A stretch of DNA of 64,000 bases from Deltaproteobacteria bacterium (lineage in GTDB: Bacteria; Desulfobacterota; Desulfobulbia; Desulfobulbales; Desulfurivibrionaceae): positions 40,451-104,450 of the forward strand of contig DUZU01000003.1 of assembly GCA_013349285.1 (NCBI GenBank), written 5' to 3'. Of this stretch, positions 44,303 to 55,078 are shown piece by piece. Under the pieces are notes generated by a model that made no database searches, was not told the DNA's origin, and saw nothing but the letters and a program-made list of their open reading frames with translations. Position 1 is the stretch's first letter; each line of letters starts with the position of its first letter. Position numbers and translations under genes: made by a program.

Positions 44303-45832
44303 TTGATCAGAAAAATACTCAATCGAGTTAAAGACAATTTCAAAAAACTTGTAAAAAAACAAGGGTCCCCGGAAAAACTTCGGGCCACAGAGGACATTGC
44401 TCATCAGGCCGAACAACCAATAACTGCCGAGAAAAACAAAAGAAAAAGATCTCGCAAGCGTCCTTCATACAAAAAAGAACACCACCCCACCGAGGCGATT
44501 GTTCCGGCAGCGGACCCGACCATTCCCTGGGACGACTCCCTGTTTGCGGTAGCCAAGGAAGAGGGAAAAACCAGGTTTCACGACCTGGATCTGCCCATCG
44601 AGATCATGCATGCCCTTTACGACCTGGGCTTTAATTACTGCACCCCGATCCAGGCCCAATCACTACCCGACACCCTAAGCGGCAAAGACGCCACCGGCAA
44701 GGCCCAGACCGGCACCGGCAAAACCGCCGCCTTTCTGCTTACGATCCTGACCCGCCAACTGCGCACCGCGCCGCCTGCAAAACGGCTGCACGGCACGCCC
44801 CGGGCATTAATTCTCGCCCCCACCCGGGAACTGGTTTTGCAGATTGTTGAAGACGCCCGCCTGCTCACCAAGTACATGGACTGCACCATTGTCGGCATTC
44901 TCGGCGGCATGGACTACCAAAAGCAACAACGCCAGCTCACCGAACAGCAGGTTGACATCGTCGTTGCCACCCCCGGCCGCCTGCTCGATTTCAATCGCCA
45001 GAAATACGTCCGCCTTGACGCGGTGGAAACCCTGGTCATCGACGAGGCGGATCGGATGCTGGACATGGGCTTTATCCCGGACGTAACCAAGATTGTCTAC
45101 GCCACCCCCCAAAAAGGCCAGCGGCAGACCCTGCTCTTTTCCGCCACCCTCACCCCCCAGGTCAACCGGCTGGCCTCACAGTGGACCAGGGATCCGGTCG
45201 TGATCGAAATCGAATCAGACCACGTGGTGACCCAAACCGTGGACCAGCAGGTCTATCTGGTGACCAGACAGGAAAAATTCCCCCTGCTCTACAATATCAT
45301 CTCCGGCCAGAAACTTGAGCGGGTGATGATCTTCTGCAACCGCAAGGATGAAACCCGCTTCCTTGCCGAAAAGCTGCAACGCTACGGCATCAAATGCGCC
45401 ATTCTTTCCGGCGACATCGCCCAGAATAAACGGCTGACCACCCTGGAAAATTTCCGGGCCGGCAAAATCACGGTCCTGGTGGCCACCGATGTGGCCGGGC
45501 GCGGCATCCATGTCGACGGGGTGAGCCATGTCATCAACTACACCCTGCCCCATGACCCGGAGGACTATGTACACCGGATCGGCCGAACCGGTCGCGCCGG
45601 CGCCGAGGGAATCTCGGTAAGCTTTGCCGATGAGAACGACTCATTTCAGCTCCCGGACATCGAGGAGTTTATCGGTGAAAAACTCCACTGCATCCACCCG
45701 GAGCCGGGTCAACTCCGCCTGCCGCCGGCTCCGCCGAAATCGGCCGCCTCCACCGAACAATTTCTCCCGGCGAAAAAGGCACCGCGCAAGGGCTCGTACC
45801 CGCGCCGCAAAAGCAGCCCCCGCCCCCGTTAA
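44303..45832 (+). CDS. DEAD-box ATP-dependent RNA helicase (RhlB/RhlE type)
   Basis: A 509-residue helicase with every DEAD-box motif in order: [50 protein letters not shown] and [11 protein letters not shown] basic N-terminal extension of about 75 residues and a basic proline/arginine tail (from about 470) flank the core. The end of the core, IEEFIGEKL, is nearest to RhlB. It unwinds short RNA duplexes in mRNA decay or ribosome assembly. TTG start with AGAGGT upstream. The AT-rich 210 bases before it hold no gene. Confidence 0.88.
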   Translation: MIRKILNRVKDNFKKLVKKQGSPEKLRATEDIAHQAEQPITAEKNKRKRSRKRPSYKKEHHPTEAIVPAADPTIPWDDSLFAVAKEEGKTRFHDLDLPIEIMHALYDLGFNYCTPIQAQSLPDTLSGKDATGKAQTGTGKTAAFLLTILTRQLRTAPPAKRLHGTPRALILAPTRELVLQIVEDARLLTKYMDCTIVGILGGMDYQKQQRQLTEQQVDIVVATPGRLLDFNRQKYVRLDAVETLVIDEADRMLDMGFIPDVTKIVYATPQKGQRQTLLFSATLTPQVNRLASQWTRDPVVIEIESDHVVTQTVDQQVYLVTRQEKFPLLYNIISGQKLERVMIFCNRKDETRFLAEKLQRYGIKCAILSGDIAQNKRLTTLENFRAGKITVLVATDVAGRGIHVDGVSHVINYTLPHDPEDYVHRIGRTGRAGAEGISVSFADENDSFQLPDIEEFIGEKLHCIHPEPGQLRLPPAPPKSAASTEQFLPAKKAPRKGSYPRRKSSPRPR

Positions 45833-45858
45833 CCACTAGAGTAATTACCAACCCTGAT

Positions 45859-47760
45859 ATGGCTCTCATTACCTTTAAAGAAATCGGCTTAAGCTTCGGC
45901 GCCCTGCCCTTGCTCGACGCCATCGACCTCCAGATCGAAGCCGGCGAAAGGCTCTGCCTGGTCGGCCGTAACGGCCAAGGCAAATCCACCCTCATGAAGC
46001 TGATCACCGGCGAACTGGAACCGGATCAGGGCGAGATCATCCGTCAAAAGGGGCTGAAGACCGCCCGCCTTGCCCAAGAGGTGCCCCACGCCCTGGGAAC
46101 CACGGTCTATGAGGTGGTGGCCAGCGGCCTCGATAATCTTTTTGAACTGCTGGCCGCCTACCACGCCACCAGCAACCGAATCAACCACGACCACTCGCCC
46201 CAGGCCATGGCCGCCCTGGAAGACGCCCAGCACGCCCTGGAATCAGCCGATGGCTGGCAGGCCCAGCAACGGGTGGACATGGCGATCTCCAGGCTGCAGC
46301 TACCGGAAGATCAACTGTTCGATCAACTCTCCGGCGGCCTGAAGCGCCGGACCCTGCTCGCCCGAGCCCTGGTCAGCGAACCGGATCTGCTGCTGCTGGA
46401 TGAGCCGACCAACCACCTTGACATCGACTCCATCACCTGGCTGGAAGAATTTCTGCTCAACTTTCGCGGCACCCTGCTCTTTGTCACCCATGACCGGGTC
46501 CTGCTCCAGAAACTCGCCACCCGGATCATCGAGCTGGACCGCGGCAAAATCACCAGTTGGCCGGGTAATTTCTCCACCTACCTGCAACGCAAGGAAGAGG
46601 CGGCGGCGATCGAGGAAACCAAAAACTTCAAGTTTGACAAAAAACTGGCCCAGGAAGAGGTTTGGGTTCGCCAGGGCATCAAGGCCCGCCGCACCAGAAA
46701 CGAAGGCCGGATCCGGGCGCTGCAGGCCCTGAGAAAGGAACGGGGCGCCCGGCGCAGCAAAACCGGGTCAGCCCAGATCAACATGCAGGACGGCGGCCTG
46801 TCCGGCAAGCTGGTGGCCGCGGTCAAGCATGTCTCCTTTCACTATGGCGCCACTCCCATCATCAGCGACCTGACCACCACCATTATGCGGGGCGACAAAA
46901 TCGGCATCATCGGCCCCAACGGCATCGGCAAATCGACCCTGCTCAATATCCTGCTCGGCACCTTGGCCCCCCAGGAGGGCACGGTAACCTTGGGCACCAA
47001 GCTCGAAATCTGCTATTTCGATCAGCAGCGCATGCAGCTCGATCTGAACAAAACCGTGGCCGAAAATGTCGCCGAAGGCAACGACAACGTCATTATCAAC
47101 GGCAAACCGCGCCATATCATCAGCTACCTCCAGGACTTCCTCTTCACCCCGGATCGAACCAGATCTCCGGTGTCGATCCTGTCGGGCGGGGAAAAAAACC
47201 GGCTGCTGCTGGCCAAGCTGTTCACCAAACCCTTCAATGTCCTGATCATGGATGAGCCCACCAATGACCTTGACGTGGAGACTCTGGAGCTGCTGGAAGA
47301 ACTCCTGCTGGAATACAAGGGCACCCTGCTGCTGGTCAGCCATGACCGCGCTTTTCTAAATAACGTGGTCACCAGTTCCCTGGTTTTCGAAGGCCAAGGC
47401 CGGGTTACCGAGTATGCGGGCGGCTATGACGATTGGCTGAGCCAGCGGCCGACCGAAATGGCGGAAGAGGCAAAAAAAAGCGCCTCCATGGGCAAAAAGA
47501 ATCGCACCAAAAAAGAGCCGCCCCGCAAGCTCAGTTACAAGCAAGCCCAGGAGCTTGCAGAACTGCCGCAACAGATTGAACAAATGGAAGCTGAGCAAAA
47601 AGCACTCTACAAAACCATGGCTACTGCTGATTTTTTCCAGCAGGACGCCAAGATTATCAACACCGCCACGGACAGAATGACGGAACTGGAAGAAAAACTC
47701 CCGGTTGCCTATGCCCGTTGGGAAGAGTTGGAAAAAATCGCGGCAGAGGGTAAGAGCTGA
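45859..47760 (+). CDS. uup: ABC-F ATPase, Uup-like
   Basis: A 633-residue cytosolic protein with two ABC ATPase domains. The first has Walker A GRNGQGKST, signature LSGGLKRR and Walker B LLLDEPTNHLD. The second has GPNGIGKST, LSGGEKNR and LIMDEPTNDLD. No membrane segment is present. A basic linker and a C-terminal coiled coil (about 545-633, KLSYKQAQELAELPQQIEQME) are typical of Uup. ABC-F proteins act on ribosomes; Uup has also been linked to DNA branch-point processing. The next gene, folA, overlaps its stop by one base. The ATG has no clear ribosome site. Confidence 0.88.
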   Translation: MALITFKEIGLSFGALPLLDAIDLQIEAGERLCLVGRNGQGKSTLMKLITGELEPDQGEIIRQKGLKTARLAQEVPHALGTTVYEVVASGLDNLFELLAAYHATSNRINHDHSPQAMAALEDAQHALESADGWQAQQRVDMAISRLQLPEDQLFDQLSGGLKRRTLLARALVSEPDLLLLDEPTNHLDIDSITWLEEFLLNFRGTLLFVTHDRVLLQKLATRIIELDRGKITSWPGNFSTYLQRKEEAAAIEETKNFKFDKKLAQEEVWVRQGIKARRTRNEGRIRALQALRKERGARRSKTGSAQINMQDGGLSGKLVAAVKHVSFHYGATPIISDLTTTIMRGDKIGIIGPNGIGKSTLLNILLGTLAPQEGTVTLGTKLEICYFDQQRMQLDLNKTVAENVAEGNDNVIINGKPRHIISYLQDFLFTPDRTRSPVSILSGGEKNRLLLAKLFTKPFNVLIMDEPTNDLDVETLELLEELLLEYKGTLLLVSHDRAFLNNVVTSSLVFEGQGRVTEYAGGYDDWLSQRPTEMAEEAKKSASMGKKNRTKKEPPRKLSYKQAQELAELPQQIEQMEAEQKALYKTMATADFFQQDAKIINTATDRMTELEEKLPVAYARWEELEKIAAEGKS

Positions 47761-48248
47761 TGCGGATCATCCTGATTGCGGCCATGGCCAAGAATCGGGT
47801 AATCGGCCGCGGCAGCGCCATCCCCTGGCGCCTCCCGGAAGAACAGCAACGCTTCAAGGCAATAACCATGGGCCATACTCTGATCATGGGCAGAAAAACC
47901 TTTGAATCAATAGGCCGGCCCCTGCCCGGCCGCAAAACCGTAGTCATCACCCGCCAAAAAAACTATCAGCCGCCGGGCTGCCTGGTGGCCGCCAGCCTCG
48001 AAGAGGCTCTGCAGCTATGCCGGGAGGATGACAAGGTTTTCATCTCGGGGGGCAGCCAGATCTATGCCCAGGCCATGCCTCTGGCCGATGAAATATATCT
48101 GACCACCCTGGACCGGGACGTTGAAGGGGATATCTATTTCCCGCCATTCAGGCAGGAGGACTTTGAGGTCAGCGCCAGCGAGGCAATCGAGGGTGAGGAG
48201 CCCTATACCTTCACGATCTTCACCCGAAAAACCGGAGCTAACGCCTGA
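47760..48248 (+). CDS. folA: Dihydrofolate reductase
   Basis: A 162-residue enzyme reducing dihydrofolate with NADPH to tetrahydrofolate. It has the N-terminal ILIAAMAKNRVIGRGSAIPWRLPEE block, GHTLIMGRKTFESIG, and FISGGSQIYAQAMPLADEIYLT with the GG nucleotide turn. Length is normal. The start codon overlaps the uup stop (ATGA-type junction), so it is translationally coupled to uup, an unusual partner. Confidence 0.94.
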   Translation: MRIILIAAMAKNRVIGRGSAIPWRLPEEQQRFKAITMGHTLIMGRKTFESIGRPLPGRKTVVITRQKNYQPPGCLVAASLEEALQLCREDDKVFISGGSQIYAQAMPLADEIYLTTLDRDVEGDIYFPPFRQEDFEVSASEAIEGEEPYTFTIFTRKTGANA

Positions 48249-48275
48249 GGCCCTCTAAAAATCAGCAGGCGAAAA

Positions 48276-51200
48276 TCAAGAACTTTTCATTCCTAAAACC
48301 TTCCGAACCGCAAAAGCCACATCCATGTAAAGAAGCGGCTTAACCAGAAATTCACGGATGCCCATATCCTTGGCCCTTTCTTCGTTTATCATCTCGCTGT
48401 AGCCGGTACACATGATAATGGGGATATCCGGCCGGGCGGCCAGCATTCTCCGGGACAACTCCACCCCGGTCAACTTGGGCATGGCCATATCGGTCATCAC
48501 CAGGTCAAACCCGGCGGGATCCTGCAGAAACACCCTTTCCGCCTCCAGACTGCTGGTCAGAGCCGTAACCTGATAACCGAGCCCTTCCAGCATCCGGGAG
48601 AGCAGCACAACGATCGATTCTTCATCGTCGACCAGCAGGATATGTTCGTCCCCCTTGGGCAAGGCCGAAGCCGCAATCACATCACCGGTCGATTCGAGCC
48701 GCTCGGCCTGGGGCAGATAAACATTAAAAACACTGCCATGCCCAGGCGTACTGCTCACCACAACATTGCCGCCGCAGGCCTTAACAATGCCATGCACCAC
48801 GGAGAGCCCCAGCCCCGTGCCCTCGCCCTTTTCCTTGGTGGTGAAATAAGGATCGAAAATCCTCTCCAGAACGGCGGGCTCCATCCCGCAACCGGTATCG
48901 CTCACCGCCAGACATAGATATTCGCCGGGCAGCAAAGTCTGCTCCTGAACCAGATCATCCTCTCGACTGAGGGAGACCGAGGTCAGGGAAACATCCAAAA
49001 TCCCACCCTGGTCACGCATGGCGTGGTACGCATTGGTACACAGATTCATGATCACCTGATGAATCTGGGTCGGGTCGGCAAACACCGCACCCTCGCCACC
49101 ATCAAGATGCTGCTGAATCTCGATGTTGGTCGGGATCGAAGCGCGCAGAAGCTTTAAGGCCTCCTTAACCAGCACCCTGATCTCAACCGGCATCTTCTCC
49201 TGCTCGGCTTGACGGCTGAATGCGAGAATCTGCTGCACCAGCTCCTTGGCCCGGCGGCTTGCCTGGGCAACGCTTTCCAGATCCCTGCGCACAACACTAT
49301 CCGGCGGCAGCTTATATTGGGCAAGATCGGTATACCCCATAATCGCCGACAGGATATTGTTAAAATCATGGGCAATCCCGCCGGCCAAAGTCCCCATGGC
49401 TTCCATCTTCTGAGCCTGCCGAACCTGAGTCTGCAACCTGGCATGCTCGTCTTCCACCATTTTCCGCTCGGTCACATCACGGATGATGCCCAGAAAGCCG
49501 AGAATTTTGCCGGAGGAATCTTTTACCGGCGCGCCCAGACTCTCCCCGATGAACTGCGCCCCATCCTTGCGCCGATATTCCATTTCATAGGGAACCAACG
49601 ATGCGGCCCCAGCCGGATTAAAATGGACTCTTTGCTGCTGTTCGTAATCCCCTTTCCGCACATAAAGAATCTCGGTGCCCATCCCGAGCAATTCGGCGGC
49701 TTCGTAACCGAAAATTCGACTCAAGGCCGGGTTAATCATCACAATCCGCCACTTACTATCGGTAAAAACAACGGCATCGGGGATAGACTGAAAAATAATC
49801 TCAAACTCCGCCGTTCTTCTGCGCAACGACTCTTCCACCCGCTTGCCCTCAATACCCAAGGCTATTTCGTCCGCCACCGCCGCCAACGAATTAAGGGCCA
49901 TTTGCGACAGGGGATGCTGGGCAAAAATCGCCACCACCCCGACCAACTTACCCTCCAACAGCAAGGGATGGCCGGCAAAAGCCACCATCCCCTCCCGTTT
50001 GGCCCACTCCTGATCGGTTACCTGAAAATCCCCCACCACCTGATTGGTAAGATGGGGTTTTTTATCCCAGGCAATAACCCCGATTTTGGTTTTATCATCG
50101 ATATGGATCCGACTATGGCGACCATCAAGATTGGTATACATCCCGGCGCTGGCCTGCAGAATCAGTACATCCTCCTCGAGGGGGCTCACCGTCCAGATCC
50201 GGGCAAAAGCGCCATCGAGTTGCTCAACCAACACCTCGCAGCAGCGTTGGAGAATTGCCTGCAGATTCTGCCCGGTGGTCAGGGCCACCCCGATCTCCGC
50301 CCCCATGGTCAACAGACAAAGCTGCTCATCCATGGCCGCGAGCGCCTTCTGCCGGTCGGTGATATCCCGCACCGAAAAAATAATCCCGGTTACCTTTTCA
50401 GCCTGATTGCGCAAAGCGGAATAGGAGAGCTGCGCATAAAAGGGTTTGCCGTTTTTGGCCTTGAGCTGCGAGTTGAGCTCGTAATGGGACGCCGCACTTT
50501 TCTCGATATTTTGCCGAATACCATAAATATGCTTTTCCGGGATGAACCGCTCGATACTCTCCCCCACCGCCTCCTTGGCGGTGTAGCCGAAAATCCGGGC
50601 CGCCCCCCAGTTCCACAAGGTCACCTGCCCTTCCATGTCCACGGCAATCATGGCATCGTAGGCCTGCTCAATGATCTGCCCCTGGCGCCGCAATTCCTCC
50701 AGGTATGTCAGATCATGAATCCCCATCATAATGTTGACGATCTCACCATCACCATCCCGAATCATCTTCACCACCACCTGAATCGGCCGCCCGGTTGGAT
50801 TGGCAAAACTATCGGCATCAAGCAAAATAGTTTCATTGTGGCGGTTACCCCGGGCCTTGCAGATCGGGCATTGGTCCGCTCCGCCGGCCGGGTGCATTAT
50901 CCGGCTGATCTCGCGACCGATAACCTGCTCCGGCATCAGCCCGGTGAATCTATAAAAATTACGGTTGGCACGAAGCACCACGCCTGCCGGGTCGAGCAAC
51001 AGGATGGCATCATCGACAAAATCCATGGACTGATCCCATTGGACATCGGCCACGGCCAACTCGGTCTCTTCCTTTTTTTCCGAAGACAGATCCCGGACAT
51101 TAACCATCAGCTGATCACGCCCCCGATAAGGCACAATCGCCGCCTTGACCTCCACGTCAAAGAACAAGCCGTCGGCGTGGACATGTACCGACCGCAAGGT

Positions 51201-51656
51201 CTGTCCCATTGCCACGGTGAGGTCGGCGAGCAACCTTTCCCATAACGGATAAACATCGGGATGCACTATGCGCCGTAACGGCAGGCCGACCAGATCGGCA
51301 TGGGCATAGCCATAAACCAGACAGGCCTTGGCATTGGCCTGCAATATTATGCCGTCTTGGCCGATAATGAGAAAGGCGTCGTTTAATTCATTGAAAATTC
51401 GCTGGTAACACTGGGAGGCTTCCGTCAGTTCGTCTAGGGCTGCGCGGGACTCCCGCCCATGGATAAAGAGCAACAGATAGAGGAGTCCGGAGGTGAAGAC
51501 AATAAAAAAACTAAACTTGTAGGTATGTAAAAAAGCTGTGACAGAGGGATCCGCCGACAATAAGTTGCCGGGGACGGCATCAAAGACAACCGTCCAGATA
51601 ACGCCGAGGGCGACGTACAAAAAACTGATCAGAAATGGCGAAATAGTTTTTTTCAT
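48276..51656 (-). CDS. Membrane PAS/GAF hybrid histidine kinase with receiver domain
   Basis: A 1126-residue sensor kinase. Two N-terminal membrane helices (about 10-30 and 45-67) are followed by three PAS domains (about 85-440), a GAF domain (about 450-600) and a fourth PAS (about 610-735). A HisKA region has phosphorylatable His near residue 762 (GGIAHDFNN), then a HATPase (DTGCGMEPAV, GTGLGLSVVHG) and a C-terminal receiver (ILLVDDEES, phosphoacceptor in VMTDMAMPKL, near 1057). The second PAS carries CPICKARGNRH, a possible metal or redox site. Signal and output are unknown; no DNA-binding partner is adjacent. The ATG follows a TTG by one codon. Confidence 0.85.
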   Translation of the reverse strand: MKKTISPFLISFLYVALGVIWTVVFDAVPGNLLSADPSVTAFLHTYKFSFFIVFTSGLLYLLLFIHGRESRAALDELTEASQCYQRIFNELNDAFLIIGQDGIILQANAKACLVYGYAHADLVGLPLRRIVHPDVYPLWERLLADLTVAMGQTLRSVHVHADGLFFDVEVKAAIVPYRGRDQLMVNVRDLSSEKKEETELAVADVQWDQSMDFVDDAILLLDPAGVVLRANRNFYRFTGLMPEQVIGREISRIMHPAGGADQCPICKARGNRHNETILLDADSFANPTGRPIQVVVKMIRDGDGEIVNIMMGIHDLTYLEELRRQGQIIEQAYDAMIAVDMEGQVTLWNWGAARIFGYTAKEAVGESIERFIPEKHIYGIRQNIEKSAASHYELNSQLKAKNGKPFYAQLSYSALRNQAEKVTGIIFSVRDITDRQKALAAMDEQLCLLTMGAEIGVALTTGQNLQAILQRCCEVLVEQLDGAFARIWTVSPLEEDVLILQASAGMYTNLDGRHSRIHIDDKTKIGVIAWDKKPHLTNQVVGDFQVTDQEWAKREGMVAFAGHPLLLEGKLVGVVAIFAQHPLSQMALNSLAAVADEIALGIEGKRVEESLRRRTAEFEIIFQSIPDAVVFTDSKWRIVMINPALSRIFGYEAAELLGMGTEILYVRKGDYEQQQRVHFNPAGAASLVPYEMEYRRKDGAQFIGESLGAPVKDSSGKILGFLGIIRDVTERKMVEDEHARLQTQVRQAQKMEAMGTLAGGIAHDFNNILSAIMGYTDLAQYKLPPDSVVRRDLESVAQASRRAKELVQQILAFSRQAEQEKMPVEIRVLVKEALKLLRASIPTNIEIQQHLDGGEGAVFADPTQIHQVIMNLCTNAYHAMRDQGGILDVSLTSVSLSREDDLVQEQTLLPGEYLCLAVSDTGCGMEPAVLERIFDPYFTTKEKGEGTGLGLSVVHGIVKACGGNVVVSSTPGHGSVFNVYLPQAERLESTGDVIAASALPKGDEHILLVDDEESIVVLLSRMLEGLGYQVTALTSSLEAERVFLQDPAGFDLVMTDMAMPKLTGVELSRRMLAARPDIPIIMCTGYSEMINEERAKDMGIREFLVKPLLYMDVAFAVRKVLGMKSS

Positions 51657-51759
51657 CAAGGCATCATCTTGAGATTGAGTCTTAATTATTAATGTAGCAT
51701 ATCTGTTTTAATGATTGAGGATAATTTTTTTCACAGAAGTGAGATCTTAAAACTCAAAC

Positions 51760-51796
51760 AAAAACGGCCACCCCCCAAGTTAATGGAAGATGGCCG
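51760..51796 (-). terminator. Probable terminator of ettA
   Basis: On the minus strand CGGCCA and TGGCCG form a 6-bp stem with a 20-base loop followed by GTTTTTG, about 25 bases past the stop. The loop is long, so the call is tentative. Confidence 0.45.
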
Positions 51797-51817
51797 GATA
51801 ACTGGACACCAGGAAGA

Positions 51818-53506
51818 TCAACTCCGGGTGAGATGCCGGTACTTGATGCGGTGGGGCTGCTTGGCCTCCTCACCGAGCCGGGCCTTGCGGTCTTCTTCGT
51901 ATTCGGTATAGTTGCCGTCGAACCAGACCACCTGGCTGCCGCCCTCAAAGGCGAGAATATGGGTGGCGATCCGATCGAGAAACCAGCGGTCATGGCTGAT
52001 GACCACGGCGCAGCCGGCAAAATTCTCCAGGGCCTCTTCCAGGGCGCGCAGGGTGTTGACGTCCAGATCATTGGTCGGCTCATCCAGCAGGATGACGTTG
52101 GCGCCCTCCTTGAGGATCCGGGCGAGATGAACCCGGTTGCGCTGGCCGCCGGAGAGCAGCCCCACCTTTTTCTGCTGCTCGGAGCCGGAGAAGTTAAACC
52201 GCCCGACATAGGCCCGGGAATTAACCTCGCGATTGCCGAAGGTCAGGGTCTCCTGGCCCTCGGAGATGACCTCCCAGATGGTTTTATCAGGGTCCAGCAC
52301 ATCGCGGCTCTGATCAACATAGGCCAGCTTTACCGTATCCCCCAGTCGGATGGAACCGGCATCGGGCTGCTCCTGGCCGGTGATCAGCTTGAACAGGGTA
52401 CTTTTGCCGGCGCCGTTGGGGCCGATCACCCCGACAATACCGCCGGGCGGCAGGGAAAAGTTCAGGTTTTCATAAAGAATATTATCGCCATAGGACTTGG
52501 AAACCCCCTGGGCCTCGATCACCAGCTTGCCCAGCCTGGGACCGGGAGGGATATAGATCTCCAGCTCGTCGGCCCGTTTCTCCGCCTGCTGGCCGACCAG
52601 ATCCTCGTAGGATTTAATTCGGGCCTTGGACTTGGCGTGCCGGCCCTTGGGGCTCATCCGGATCCACTCCAACTCGTGCTGCAGGGTCTTCTGCCGCCGG
52701 TCATCCTCGCGCTGCTCCTGGGCCAGCCGTTTTTCTTTCTGCTCCAGCCAGGAAGAGTAGTTGCCCTTCCAGGGAATGCCCTTGCCGCGATCAAGTTCAA
52801 GAATCCAGCCCGCCACGTTATCAAGAAAATACCGATCATGGGTGACCGCGATAACCGTGCCCTCGTAACGCTGGAGATGCTGCTCCAGCCAGCCCACGGT
52901 CTCGGCGTCCAGATGGTTGGTGGGCTCGTCCAGGAGCAGGATGTCCGGTTTTTTGAGCAATAAGCGACAGAGGGCGACCCGCCGTTTCTCCCCGCCGGAC
53001 AACACCTTGACCGAGGCCTCCCCCGGCGGACAGCGCAGGGCGTCCATGGCCATATCCAGCCGAGCGTCAAGATCCCAGGCATCGAGATGGTCCAGTTTTT
53101 CCTGAACCACGCCCTGGCGATTGATCAGGGCGTCCATCTCGTCGTCGCTCATCGGCTCGGCGAATTTTTCATTGATCTTCTCGAACTCGGCCAGCAGGTC
53201 AACGGTCTCCTGCACCCCCTGCTGCACGATCTCAAGGACCGTCTTGCTCTCGTCAAGCTCCGGCTCCTGCTCGAGATAACCCACGGTCAACCCGGGAGAG
53301 ATATGGGTTTCACCGTTAAACTCGGGATCAACTCCGGCTAAAATCCGCAACAGCGACGATTTACCCGAGCCGTTGAGACCCAAAACCCCGATCTTTGCCC
53401 CGTAAAAATAGGAAAGGCTGATATCCTTTAAGATCGGTTTCTTTTCGTAAAATTTGGAAACACGGACCATGGAATAAATAATTTTATTCGGCTCGTCATT
53501 ACTCAT
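51818..53506 (-). CDS. ettA: Energy-dependent translational throttle protein EttA
   Basis: A 562-residue ABC-F ATPase close to E. coli EttA in length. It has two ABC domains (GLNGSGKSS, LSGGEKRRVAL, LLDEPTNHLD; GPNGAGKST, LSGGQRNRVHLA, LLDEPTNDLD) and the start IIYSMVRVSKFYEKKPILKDIS typical of EttA. An arm insert is present in the first domain and the interdomain linker holds RIKSYEDLV. It binds the ribosomal E site and tunes early translation by energy state. GGAGAG lies seven bases before the ATG. It is the second ABC-F protein in the window, distinct from Uup. Confidence 0.93.
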   Translation of the reverse strand: MSNDEPNKIIYSMVRVSKFYEKKPILKDISLSYFYGAKIGVLGLNGSGKSSLLRILAGVDPEFNGETHISPGLTVGYLEQEPELDESKTVLEIVQQGVQETVDLLAEFEKINEKFAEPMSDDEMDALINRQGVVQEKLDHLDAWDLDARLDMAMDALRCPPGEASVKVLSGGEKRRVALCRLLLKKPDILLLDEPTNHLDAETVGWLEQHLQRYEGTVIAVTHDRYFLDNVAGWILELDRGKGIPWKGNYSSWLEQKEKRLAQEQREDDRRQKTLQHELEWIRMSPKGRHAKSKARIKSYEDLVGQQAEKRADELEIYIPPGPRLGKLVIEAQGVSKSYGDNILYENLNFSLPPGGIVGVIGPNGAGKSTLFKLITGQEQPDAGSIRLGDTVKLAYVDQSRDVLDPDKTIWEVISEGQETLTFGNREVNSRAYVGRFNFSGSEQQKKVGLLSGGQRNRVHLARILKEGANVILLDEPTNDLDVNTLRALEEALENFAGCAVVISHDRWFLDRIATHILAFEGGSQVVWFDGNYTEYEEDRKARLGEEAKQPHRIKYRHLTRS

Positions 53507-53681
53507 CTGTCAACTCTCCTTGCATGCACGCAAAATTTAAACCGCCACCCGGGTGGCCGCTGGATTAGCATAATACCCTCCGGAAAAACCGGCAAAGTTT
53601 ATCCCTAAGAACAACAAATTAAAAGCAGAATTATCATAAAGAGCAAGGTTATTTTACTTCCCCCTTGCGACCACCCGCCGC

Positions 53682-54905
53682 TTACAACGAAACCTGATTC
53701 CTGCCGCCGTTTTTCGCCCGATACAGGGCCTTGTCCGCCGCCTTGATCACGGTAAATGGGGTGTCCCGGCCTCCATTATGGTCGGCCAGCCCGATACTGA
53801 TCGTCACTGAAACTTGCTTGCGGGATCCGCCTTTCCCCCCGCCTTTTGGGGGTTTTCGCTTCGGCCGGCCACTGCCCCTGATCTTAAAGCCACTGGCGGC
53901 AATAGTCTTGCGCAGTTTCTCCAGATAGGGTTGCGCCTGCTGGGCGCTTTTGCCGGAGAAAAGAATGGTGAACTCCTCGCCGCCATAACGAAAGGCGCAC
54001 CCGCCGCCCCCCACCTGGCGCAGCTTGGCGGCGACCATCCCCAGCACCTGATCACCAACATCATGGCCGTAGCGGTCATTGAATTTTTTAAAGAAATCGA
54101 TATCCAGCATGGCCACGCAATAACGCCCCCCCAACTTCATCAGCGCCTCGTTCAAGGCCCGCCTGGCGGGCAGCCCGGTAAGCTCATCGATAAAGGCCAT
54201 GCTATGAGCCGATTCCAGCCCGGCTGCTATCAGAATAAAACCGGCCACTGAAAAATAAAAGGATAACTCAAGGCCGGGCTCAACCATAACCAGGGCGGCC
54301 AGCGAAATCAATAATGCCCAAAACAGGCCGAGGTCAAGATGATCCCGGCCCTTGCCATAACGGATGACAAGCAAGAGCAGGCCGAGGCCGTAAAGAGCAA
54401 GAGCCGGATAGGTGAGCAGATCAAAATCTGCCATGGTCAACGGCGGGGCCAGCTGCTCAAGCTCCTGCACGATCAACGGCCCGCGCCAACGATAAAGGGC
54501 GGCGGCCATAAAGGGTTGCCCCGCCAGCAAAGCCAAGCGGCACAAACCGCGCACCGTGAACATTCCCCGTTCCCGCCACATGGCAAAAAGGATGAAATCA
54601 AAGGGCAGCAGAACCGTGATACAAAAAGAAACATAGCGAACCGCAAGCTGCTCCCCATCATCGCCGCCGCCGAAATAAAGCAACAGCTGCTGGGCCATGA
54701 GCAGGACGAGCACCGCGAACAAAAGCCGGCTGCGGTTAAAGCGCCAGCCCAAAAACAGGGCAACCCCACCGACAATGAAAGGAAAGGCCCAGGTAAACTC
54801 CATAATCAGCTGGGCACTGTCATCAAACTGCAAGGCGGCAATGGCCAAGGCCAAAAGTACCCCGCCCGGCCAAAAAAAATTAACGAGCTTGCGCAAAAAA
54901 AACAT
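53682..54905 (-). CDS. Membrane diguanylate cyclase (GGDEF domain)
   Basis: A 407-residue protein with about six hydrophobic helices in the first 230 residues, then a GGDEF domain with the active signature GGEEF (308-312) and metal-binding D268-x-D270 (LDIDFFKKFND). It should make c-di-GMP from GTP. The inhibitory RxxD site is not seen ahead of GGEEF. A basic, glycine-rich insert (RPKRKPPKGGGKGG, about 340-365) interrupts the C-terminal part of the domain. The ATG at 54905 has GGGAG upstream. Confidence 0.87.
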   Translation of the reverse strand: MFFLRKLVNFFWPGGVLLALAIAALQFDDSAQLIMEFTWAFPFIVGGVALFLGWRFNRSRLLFAVLVLLMAQQLLLYFGGGDDGEQLAVRYVSFCITVLLPFDFILFAMWRERGMFTVRGLCRLALLAGQPFMAAALYRWRGPLIVQELEQLAPPLTMADFDLLTYPALALYGLGLLLLVIRYGKGRDHLDLGLFWALLISLAALVMVEPGLELSFYFSVAGFILIAAGLESAHSMAFIDELTGLPARRALNEALMKLGGRYCVAMLDIDFFKKFNDRYGHDVGDQVLGMVAAKLRQVGGGGCAFRYGGEEFTILFSGKSAQQAQPYLEKLRKTIAASGFKIRGSGRPKRKPPKGGGKGGSRKQVSVTISIGLADHNGGRDTPFTVIKAADKALYRAKNGGRNQVSL

Positions 54906-55078
54906 TATTACTCCCGGCAATTATTGGTGGGCCAAGGATTGACCTCGATATCAAGCCTTGAAATTATTCACATTCCCCTAAAATACGTCAAGGATTATAC
55001 TGAAATACTTTGTTTTTTTTAACAATATTGGCATGATGGGATAAATACGATCAAATCGGCCATTCCTTGGGTAGCAAA

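Noticed and set aside
49209..51245. A 678-codon open frame on the plus strand opposite the hybrid kinase
   Set aside because: It mirrors the kinase gene. The kinase frame has full PAS, GAF, HisKA and receiver motifs; the opposite frame has none and is rich in Pro/His/Gly as expected of an antisense frame of GC-rich DNA.
51833..52963. A 376-codon plus-strand open frame opposite ettA
   Set aside because: Antisense shadow of the ABC domains; no independent motif.
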